Shown piece after piece: positions 1 to 4,511 of a stretch of DNA of 5,198 nt. How positions within the stretch are numbered: the stretch's first letter is position 1; the number at the start of each line of letters is the position of its first letter. The DNA is from Acidobacteriaceae bacterium (lineage in GTDB: Bacteria; Acidobacteriota; Terriglobia; Terriglobales; Acidobacteriaceae): positions 2,437 through 7,634 of the forward strand of contig PMSZ01000486.1 of NCBI GenBank assembly GCA_003168235.1, read 5' to 3'. The translations under genes were made by a program, and so were the position numbers. The notes below the pieces were generated by a model that was given only the letters and a program-made list of their open reading frames with translations, was not told the DNA's origin and searched no databases.

Positions 1-434
1 TCAACTGCGAGAGCGATTTCGTGGCCCGCACGGAAGACTTCAAGGAACTTGTCCACGATATCGCCATGCACATTGCGGCGAGTGATCCGAAGTTTGTGCG
101 CAAAGAGGACGTAACTCCACAAGACATCGAGCGCGAAAAAGACATTTACCGCGCCCAAGCCGCCGCCACGGGTAAACCGCCTAATATCATCGAAAAAATG
201 CTGGCCGGCAAGATGGAAAAATTCTATGAAGAGGTCTGTCTGCTCGAGCAGCCCTTCATTAAGGACCAGACGATTAGCATCTCGCAGCTCATCGCCGCAA
301 AAATTGGCAAACTGGGTGAGAACATCGCCGTGCGCCGCTTTGCACGGTTCAAGGTGGGGGATGCGACCGCAACGGTCGCATTCGTCAGCAGCAAGCCGGA
401 CGAAGGCGAGGCAGCCGCACCGGTCGTTAAGTAG
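1..434 (+). CDS. tsf: Elongation factor Ts, C-terminal part (5' end lies outside the window)
   Basis: EF-Ts is the cytoplasmic nucleotide-exchange factor that releases GDP from EF-Tu during translation elongation. The reading frame is already open at the window edge (first full codon at base 3) and opens with NCESDFVARTEDF, very close to the family signature NCETDFVARND. The GTG at 21 is therefore an internal valine of that motif, not a start. Further family landmarks are a helical stretch ending EKFYEEVCLLEQPFIKD (about codons 71-87 of the visible part) and GENIAVRRFARFKVG (about 105-119). About 143 residues are visible. If the missing N-terminal region has the usual size (about 70-80 residues), the protein is a short-form EF-Ts without the duplicated core of the E. 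coli protein; this length is inferred. The last 15 or so residues (SSKPDEGEAAAPVVK) form a poorly conserved acidic/Ala-rich tail. A strong intrinsic terminator follows 31 bases after the stop, so tsf probably ends its own transcript, normally rpsB-tsf. Confidence 0.96.
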   Translation, partial: NCESDFVARTEDFKELVHDIAMHIAASDPKFVRKEDVTPQDIEREKDIYRAQAAATGKPPNIIEKMLAGKMEKFYEEVCLLEQPFIKDQTISISQLIAAKIGKLGENIAVRRFARFKVGDATATVAFVSSKPDEGEAAAPVVK

Positions 435-465
435 CAACCGACCAAGTAGTATCCGAATAATTTCA

Positions 466-492
466 GGGGCGCTGCGGCGCCCCTTTTCTTTT
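466..492 (+). terminator. Intrinsic (Rho-independent) terminator of tsf
   Basis: A perfect 7-bp GC stem is visible: GGGGCGC (466-472) pairs with GCGCCCC (477-483) around a TGCG tetraloop, followed directly by the T-rich tract TTTTCTTTT (484-492). It lies between the tsf stop codon and the pyrH start, so it should separate tsf transcription from pyrH. Confidence 0.93.
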
Positions 493-525
493 GCCCTACA
501 CGACGAAGCTCCGCTCCATTTCCGG

Positions 526-534
526 TGCTACACT
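526..534 (+). promoter_or_regulatory. Extended -10 promoter element of pyrH
   Basis: TGCTACACT matches the extended -10 pattern TGnTATAAT with TACACT as the hexamer (529-534). No TTGACA-like hexamer is seen at 16-18 bp spacing. Counting 7 bases from the end of the hexamer puts transcription start near 541, two bases before the pyrH ATG. There is no purine-rich ribosome binding site before that ATG, so the mRNA would be leaderless or nearly so. The terminator just upstream makes a separate pyrH promoter necessary. The box is recognised by eye only. Confidence 0.55.
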
Positions 535-542
535 AACCCTTC

Positions 543-1259
543 ATGCCTGCACCAATCTTTAAACGCATCCTGCTGAAAATTTCCGGCGAGGCCCTGGCCG
601 CCGACAAAGGCTTCGGCGTCGACACTATCCGCATTCATGAAGTTGCGGCGGAACTCGCCGATGTGCACCAGCTCGGCATCCAGATGGCGATTGTCGTCGG
701 CGGCGGAAATTTCTTTCGCGGAGTGGCCGATCAGGCAAGAAACATGGACCGCGTTTCGGCCGACCACATGGGTATGCTGGCCACCGTAATCAACGCGCTC
801 GCTCTGCAGGACGCGCTGGAAAAACAGAATGTCTACACCCGCGTGCAAACCGCGATTGAGATGAACCAGGTCGCCGAGCCGTTTATCCGGCGACGCGCCA
901 TGCGGCACCTGGAAAAGGGACGCGTGGTCATTTTTGCCGGCGGTACTGGCAACCCGTATTTCTCGACCGACACCGCGGCCTCGCTGCGCGCCATGGAAAT
1001 CAAGGCGGATGCGATTTTGAAAGCAACCAAGGTGGACGGCATTTACGATGCCGATCCGATGAAGGTTCCGGACGCCAAAAAGTATTCGACCCTCACCTAC
1101 ATGGATGTGCTGCGGCAAGGCCTGAAGGTGATGGACTCGACGGCGATTTCTTTGTGCAAGGACAACAATCTTCCGATCATCGTTTTCAACCTGAACCAGC
1201 GCGGCAATATTCGGCGCGTCGTGCTGGGCGAGAAGATCGGATCGCTGGTCAGCGCGTAG
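543..1259 (+). CDS. pyrH: UMP kinase (uridylate kinase)
   Basis: Phosphorylates UMP to UDP with ATP in the cytoplasm, the step feeding all pyrimidine nucleotides; bacterial enzymes are typically hexamers of the amino-acid-kinase fold. At 238 residues it has the usual family length. Landmarks: LLKISGEAL (10-18, phosphate-binding lysine K12), the glycine loop VVGGGNFFRG (51-60), DRVSADHMGMLAT (69-81, the PyrH UMP-site region with D74), FAGGTGNPYFSTDTAA (131-146), KVDGIYDADP (163-172, nucleotide site) and MDSTA (197-201). No catalytic motif is missing. The ATG at 543 is chosen because it places the first beta strand (FKRILLKISGEA) at the normal distance from the N-terminus. It has no Shine-Dalgarno sequence and sits 8 bp behind an extended -10, which suggests leaderless translation. 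The stop codon abuts a long palindrome. Identification is firm; the leaderless start is inference. Confidence 0.98.
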   Translation: MPAPIFKRILLKISGEALAADKGFGVDTIRIHEVAAELADVHQLGIQMAIVVGGGNFFRGVADQARNMDRVSADHMGMLATVINALALQDALEKQNVYTRVQTAIEMNQVAEPFIRRRAMRHLEKGRVVIFAGGTGNPYFSTDTAASLRAMEIKADAILKATKVDGIYDADPMKVPDAKKYSTLTYMDVLRQGLKVMDSTAISLCKDNNLPIIVFNLNQRGNIRRVVLGEKIGSLVSA

Positions 1260-1345
1260 GGTCAGGTTAGAGGTCAGATTGTAGAGGTTGAAACCATGGA
1301 TCCCATGGGTTGTTACCTCTGAAATCTGACCTCTCACCTCCGACC
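1260..1345 (+). repeat. Long imperfect palindrome between pyrH and frr
   Basis: The sequence can fold into one long hairpin. The outer GGTC (1260-1263) faces GACC (1342-1345). AGAGGTCAGATT (1269-1280) is the exact reverse complement of 1323-1334. AGAGGT (1283-1288) pairs with ACCTCT (1315-1320), and CCATGG (1294-1299) pairs with CCATGG (1303-1308) around a 3-base ATC loop. Only a few mismatches and a bulged G (1309) interrupt it. Each arm is itself made of loose short direct repeats (GGTCAGGTTAGA, GGTCAGATTGTAGA). It begins on the base after the pyrH stop. No T run follows, so it is not a classical terminator. Likely roles are a REP/MITE-like dispersed repeat or an mRNA 3'-end structure protecting pyrH; which one cannot be told from one copy. 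No encoded protein is seen in it. Confidence 0.85.
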
Positions 1346-1350
1346 TGCCT

Positions 1351-1359
1351 TGCTATAAT
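1351..1359 (+). promoter_or_regulatory. Extended -10 promoter of frr
   Basis: TGCTATAAT is an exact match to the extended -10 consensus (TATAAT at 1354-1359). The region where a -35 would lie falls in the right arm of the palindrome and has no clear TTGACA. Expected transcription start is about 1366, giving a leader of roughly 34 bases before the frr ATG with a proper Shine-Dalgarno sequence. frr can therefore be transcribed independently of pyrH. Confidence 0.7.
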
Positions 1360-1384
1360 CTACACTTTTGATTCTGATGCATCC

Positions 1385-1390
1385 TAGGAG
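1385..1390 (+). promoter_or_regulatory. Shine-Dalgarno sequence of frr
   Basis: TAGGAG ends 9 bases before the ATG at 1400, supporting that start. It contrasts with pyrH and the molybdoenzyme gene, neither of which has such a site. Confidence 0.8.
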
Positions 1391-1399
1391 CCCCGAGCT

Positions 1400-1972
1400 A
1401 TGGCTCATCCTGCCCTAAAAGAAACATTCGCTGCACTCAAGACGCGCATGGATAAGGCGGTCGAGGATTTTCGCCGCGAGATGGCGGCTACCCGCACGGG
1501 GCGCGCGAACATCCACATGCTCGATACGGTAACGGTGGATTATTACGGCGAGCAGATGCCCCTCAACCAGGTCTCGCAGATTCATGCGCCCGAGCCGCAG
1601 ATGATCACGGTGCAGCCGTTTGATACTTCGCAGATGGGAGCGATAGAGAAAGCCATTCGCGGCGCCGATCTGGGCCTCAATCCTATGAACGACGGCAAGA
1701 TTGTGCGCGTTCCGGTGCCTGCGCTTACCGAAGAGCGGCGTAAGGATATGGTGAAGCACCTGCACCGGATTCTCGAAGAGCACCGCACCGCAATCCGCAA
1801 TGTGCGGCGCGACGGCAACGATGCCATCAAGAAGGCCATGAAAGACAAGAAGATCGCCGAAGATGATGAAAAGCGCGCGCTGGATGAAATTCAGAAGCTC
1901 ACCGACGATGAGATCAAGAAGATGGAAGAGATGAGTAAAGGTAAAGAGAAAGAAGTTTTGGAATTCAAGTAA
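1400..1972 (+). CDS. frr: Ribosome recycling factor
   Basis: RRF works with EF-G in the cytoplasm to split the post-termination ribosome and free the mRNA for another round. The 190-residue product is close to the usual 185. It has the expected two-domain layout: an N-terminal helix with the signature MAATRTGRANIHMLD (28-42); the small beta domain inserted at about 43-105 (VDYYGEQMPLNQVSQI, then MITVQPFDTSQMGAIEKAI and LGLNPMNDGKIVRVPVPALT); and two long C-terminal helices with EERRKDMVKH (111-120), RNVRRD (133-138, containing the conserved ribosome-contacting arginines) and a highly charged, Lys/Glu-rich end. The ATG at 1400 is supported by TAGGAG at ideal distance. pyrH-frr adjacency is common in bacteria; here they are 140 bases apart with a palindrome and a promoter between them. 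Confidence 0.98.
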   Translation: MAHPALKETFAALKTRMDKAVEDFRREMAATRTGRANIHMLDTVTVDYYGEQMPLNQVSQIHAPEPQMITVQPFDTSQMGAIEKAIRGADLGLNPMNDGKIVRVPVPALTEERRKDMVKHLHRILEEHRTAIRNVRRDGNDAIKKAMKDKKIAEDDEKRALDEIQKLTDDEIKKMEEMSKGKEKEVLEFK

Positions 1973-1983
1973 CGCCCATGTGG

Positions 1984-2002
1984 CGCGGGCGCCCCGCCCG
2001 CG
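1984..2002. repeat. GC-rich palindrome downstream of frr, probable dispersed repeat unit
   Basis: CGCGGGC (1984-1990) pairs perfectly with GCCCGCG (1996-2002) around a GCCCC loop. A flanking TGG (1981-1983) can pair with CCA (2007-2009) across a short bulge. Read on the minus strand, the unit and its flank encode GRGARATWA. From general familiarity this resembles the 'GRDARAT' type translations of intergenic repeats scattered through some Acidobacteria, Planctomycetes and Verrucomicrobia genomes. No T run follows, so it is not an intrinsic terminator on its own. That it is one copy of a dispersed family is inference. Confidence 0.6.
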
Positions 2003-2116
2003 TCGGCCAGGTGCAGACAATCAGCGTAATCCAGGAGAAACCGATCGCTCGCATGGCAACAACTCCGCAGAGAATTCCCGCAAAGGCAACTGGCGCACGA
2101 TAGCACGGGGCGGAAT

Positions 2117-2184
2117 AGGGGACACTACCTCGGATGTTCCATGGTTTCAGGCCCACCCGGGCAGGCGGGGTCGGTGTCCTTTTT
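2117..2184 (+). terminator. Candidate branched terminator after frr
   Basis: The outer stem GGACAC (2120-2125) pairs exactly with GTGTCC (2174-2179), extendable by G-T, G-T and A-T pairs (2117-2119 with 2180-2182), and leads into five Ts (2180-2184). Inside is a second hairpin, CCCACC (2152-2157) against GGCGGG (2164-2169), with one A-C mismatch. The position, between the frr stop and the next promoter, suits a terminator. The enclosed 48-base loop is long for an intrinsic terminator, so a small structured RNA or a repeat remnant is possible instead. No known RNA family motif was recognised. Confidence 0.45.
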
Positions 2185-2214
2185 CGCGCTAGCTCGCCTT
2201 GTAATCGTTGGCCT

Positions 2215-2220
2215 TATAAT
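2215..2220 (+). promoter_or_regulatory. TATAAT -10 box directly before the molybdoenzyme start codon
   Basis: A perfect TATAAT ends 6 bases before the ATG at 2227. If its last T is position -7, +1 is exactly the A of that ATG, so the mRNA would be fully leaderless. There is no Shine-Dalgarno sequence between box and ATG, which fits. No good -35 hexamer is seen at 16-18 bp, and the extended TG is absent, so strength may depend on an activator or on UP-type contacts. Confidence 0.6.
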
Positions 2221-2226
2221 CTGGTC

Positions 2227-4377
2227 ATGAAGCGCGTTGTCCACGCAGCTTGTCCGCACGACTGTCCCGATGCCTGTGGCGTTTTGATCACGATTGAGGA
2301 GGGCCGCGCCACCAGGATTCAGGGGGACCGGGAGCATCCCGTTACGCGCGGATTTCTCTGCGCCAAGGTCGCCAAGTATCTGGATCGCGTGTATTCGCCG
2401 GGGCGGGTGCTCTATCCGATGCGGCGAGTGGGACCGAAGGGGCCCGTGGCTGCTGCGGGAAACGCGGGTGATGGCACGCCTGCCACACCTGGCTTTGAGC
2501 GGATTTCATGGGATGACGCGCTGGATGAGATTGGCCGGCGATTTCGGCGGATTGCGGATGATTATGGGCCGGAAGCCATTTTGCCCTACTCCTACGGAGG
2601 CACTTTGGGGGCGCTCAACGGTGCTTCCATGGACCGGCGATTTTTCCACCGGCTGGGCGCTTCGCAACTGGAGCGCAGCATCTGCTCGACCGCCGGCGAA
2701 GAGGGCCTGAAGTCGGTGGTTGGCATCAAGCTGGGCACTGAGCCCGAGCAGTTTGCGCAATCGCGGTACATCATCGCCTGGGGCGCGAACATTCACGGCA
2801 ACAACGTCCACCTCTGGCCGTTTATCGAAGAAGCGCGGCGCAAGGGCGCGAAGTTGGTTGTGATCGATCCGTACCGCACGCGTACGGCGAAGTGCTCCGA
2901 TTGGTATTTGCCGATCAACCCTGGCACCGATGCCGCGCTCGCGCTCGGGATGATGCACGTCATCATCAACGAAAATCTCTTTGACGCTGACTACGTTTCT
3001 CGTTACACGGTGGGATTCAAAGAACTGAAAGAACGCGCGCAGCAATATTCGCCAGAGAAGGTTGCGCAGTGGACTGGCATCTCAGCCGATGACATCCGCA
3101 AACTGGCGCGCGAGTATGCCACCCAGCGACCGTCGGTGATCCGAGTGAATTACGGCATCCAACGCTCTGAGGGTGGCGGCATGGCGATGCGCGCGGTCAC
3201 CATGCTTCCTTGTCTGATCGGATCGTGGAAAGAAGTTGGCGGCGGATTGCAGATGTCGCTCAGCGGTTCCTTCGGCTTGAACAAGGCGTCACTTGAAATG
3301 CCGGAACTGATGCACAAAGCGCTGGGACGTCCCGCCCGCACCGTCAATATGGTGCAATTGGGGAGCGCGCTGAACGCGCTCACTGCCCCGCCAGTCCAGG
3401 CGTTATTTGTGTACAACTCAAATCCGGCGGCAGTCTGCCCGAACCACAATGAAGTTGTCCGAGGTTTGATGCGGCCCGATCTGTTCACCGTGGTCCACGA
3501 ACAGTTCTTGACCGACACCACCGACTACGCCGATATCGTGCTGCCGGCAACCACCTTTTTCGAACACAAAGACCTGCAGGCGGCTTACGGCCACTACTAC
3601 CTGCAGATGTCGAACCAGGCGATGGAGCCACTCGGCGAATGCCGGTCGAATGTTGATTTATTCCGCGCGCTCGCCGGACGCATGGGCTTCGAAGAGGATT
3701 GCTTTCGCGAGACGGTCGATTCAATGATTGATCGCGCGCTGGAGTCGCCGAATCCGCGGCTTCTCGGGATCAATCGTGAGCGGTTGGAGCGGGAGCACCG
3801 TGTCCGTTTGAATCTGGGGGCAGACAGCTCGGAGCAAGATGAGAATTCCGCCGCGATTGCACCCTTTCTACCGTTCGCCCAAGGCAACTTCTCTACGGCC
3901 AGCGGCAAGGCGGAGTTTTACAGCGAAGCTTTGCAACGGCAGGGTCTTGATCCAGTGGTTGGCTTCACCCCTCCTGACGAGTCGAGAAATGGCTCTGGAT
4001 CAAAAACTGGGTTTCCCCTCGAGCTTCTGGCGCGCAAGCCGGACAACCATCTCAACACATCGTTCGCCAATGTTCCATCGGTACGCAAGATGGAGCCTTC
4101 GATCGGCGATCTGGAAATGCATCCCACCGACGCCAAGGCTCGCGGTGTGCGCGATGGCGACCGGGTTCGCGCCTTCAACTCGCGGGGCGAAATCGTGCTG
4201 CAAGCGCGGGTTGACGGCGCAGTCTCTCCGGGAGTGGTGGCCGCTTGGCTGGATTGGGCGCGCTTCAGTCCCGGCGGCGGCAACATCAATGTGCTGACTT
4301 CAGAAAAACTTACCGACATGGGCAACGCGGCGACGTTCTTTTCCGTCTGTGTTGAAGTGGAACTGTTTCGGGCGTGA
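2227..4377 (+). CDS. Molybdopterin oxidoreductase (DMSO reductase / formate dehydrogenase superfamily), function unknown
   Basis: A 716-residue cytoplasmic enzyme expected to bind bis-molybdopterin guanine dinucleotide and one [4Fe-4S] cluster. Cluster motif: C9-x3-C13-x3-C17-x27-C45 (CPHDCPDACG, then RGFLC). The molybdopterin oxidoreductase core spans about 55-480: FERISWDDALDEI (90-102), IIAWGANIHGNN (182-193), VVIDPYRTRTAKCSDWYLPINPGTDAALALGM (211-242), NYGIQRSEGGG (308-318), FVYNSNPAAVCPN (394-406) and DYADIVLPATTFFEH (433-447). C153 in RSICSTAG lies where formate dehydrogenases carry the Mo-ligating Cys/Sec, so it is the likely metal ligand (inference). A dinucleotide-binding domain fills about 598-714 (LEMHPTDAKARGVRDGDRVRA, 629-649). 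There is no Tat signal and no membrane segment. The start is placed at 2227: an in-frame ATG at 2134 would translate through the candidate terminator and the TATAAT, adding 31 unconserved residues. Substrate is not deducible: no small subunit, membrane anchor or cofactor-assembly gene adjoins it. Confidence 0.93.
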   Translation: MKRVVHAACPHDCPDACGVLITIEEGRATRIQGDREHPVTRGFLCAKVAKYLDRVYSPGRVLYPMRRVGPKGPVAAAGNAGDGTPATPGFERISWDDALDEIGRRFRRIADDYGPEAILPYSYGGTLGALNGASMDRRFFHRLGASQLERSICSTAGEEGLKSVVGIKLGTEPEQFAQSRYIIAWGANIHGNNVHLWPFIEEARRKGAKLVVIDPYRTRTAKCSDWYLPINPGTDAALALGMMHVIINENLFDADYVSRYTVGFKELKERAQQYSPEKVAQWTGISADDIRKLAREYATQRPSVIRVNYGIQRSEGGGMAMRAVTMLPCLIGSWKEVGGGLQMSLSGSFGLNKASLEMPELMHKALGRPARTVNMVQLGSALNALTAPPVQALFVYNSNPAAVCPNHNEVVRGLMRPDLFTVVHEQFLTDTTDYADIVLPATTFFEHKDLQAAYGHYYLQMSNQAMEPLGECRSNVDLFRALAGRMGFEEDCFRETVDSMIDRALESPNPRLLGINRERLEREHRVRLNLGADSSEQDENSAAIAPFLPFAQGNFSTASGKAEFYSEALQRQGLDPVVGFTPPDESRNGSGSKTGFPLELLARKPDNHLNTSFANVPSVRKMEPSIGDLEMHPTDAKARGVRDGDRVRAFNSRGEIVLQARVDGAVSPGVVAAWLDWARFSPGGGNINVLTSEKLTDMGNAATFFSVCVEVELFRA

Positions 4378-4416
4378 CTCACTGGGTAGAAATTTGCCTT
4401 CGCTTTGCTCTCCGCC

Positions 4417-4446
4417 TTGGACGGTTCTCACTCTCTACCGTATAAT
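4417..4446 (+). promoter_or_regulatory. Sigma70-like promoter of bamA
   Basis: TTGGAC (4417-4422) and a perfect TATAAT (4441-4446) are separated by 18 bp. The predicted start is about 4453, giving a leader of roughly 59 bases to the GTG at 4512. This is the most complete -35/-10 pair in the window. No clear intrinsic terminator separates it from the molybdoenzyme gene; only a weak GGTAGA/TCTACC pair (4385-4390 with 4434-4439) is seen. Confidence 0.7.
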
Positions 4447-4500
4447 TACCGTTTTCCTAACTCTAGTTTTTCGAGGTAGTTGCAATTCATCGCCGTCATC

Positions 4501-4506
4501 AGGAAA
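4501..4506 (+). promoter_or_regulatory. Shine-Dalgarno sequence fixing the bamA GTG start
   Basis: AGGAAA ends 5 bases before GTG 4512 (the GGA core is 7 bases away). No ATG exists in this frame between the in-frame stop at 4464-4466 and the first POTRA domain, so this site decides the start. Confidence 0.6.
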
Positions 4507-4511
4507 TCCCT

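Noticed and set aside
528..1337. Long minus-strand open frame (269 codons) opposite pyrH
   Set aside because: It lies antisense to the fully conserved pyrH gene and over the palindrome; its Arg/His/Val-rich translation looks like a codon-bias shadow and no domain is recognisable.
1415..2020. Minus-strand open frame opposite frr (201 codons)
   Set aside because: It is a shadow of the conserved frr coding sequence; its N-terminal GRGARATW stretch comes from the GC palindrome.
2029..2050. Resemblance of CCAGGAGAAACC to a cobalamin-riboswitch B12 box
   Set aside because: The core matches poorly and none of the other conserved elements of that riboswitch precede or follow it.
2053..2103. Small ORF of 16 codons (MATTPQRIPAKATGAR) with AGGAG upstream
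   Set aside because: The AGGAG (2033-2037) is 15 bases from the ATG, too far for efficient initiation, and no other support exists.
2079..2118. CGCAAAGGCAAC resembling the start of a GEMM-type cyclic-di-GMP riboswitch
   Set aside because: The second conserved GACGCAAAGCC segment and the receptor stem are absent, and the next gene seems to be leaderless from its own promoter.
1980..2192. Plus-strand open frame of 70 codons in the frr to molybdoenzyme gap
   Set aside because: It runs through both hairpins, has a GTG start without a ribosome binding site and an Arg/Gly/Pro-rich composition typical of non-coding GC-rich DNA.
1973..2226. A molybdenum-cofactor riboswitch ahead of the molybdoenzyme gene
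   Set aside because: Considered because of the gene downstream, but I could not find a matching fold, and the -10 box leaves no room for a leader RNA.
2134..2226. In-frame upstream ATG giving the molybdoenzyme 31 extra N-terminal residues, possibly a signal sequence
   Set aside because: The added residues have neither a Tat RRxFLK motif nor a signal-type hydrophobic core, and the DNA contains the candidate terminator and the -10 box.
4385..4439. GGTAGA/TCTACC inverted repeat as a terminator of the molybdoenzyme gene
   Set aside because: It has only 6 bp, a 43-base loop and no T run directly after the stem; it overlaps the bamA promoter region and is likely chance.
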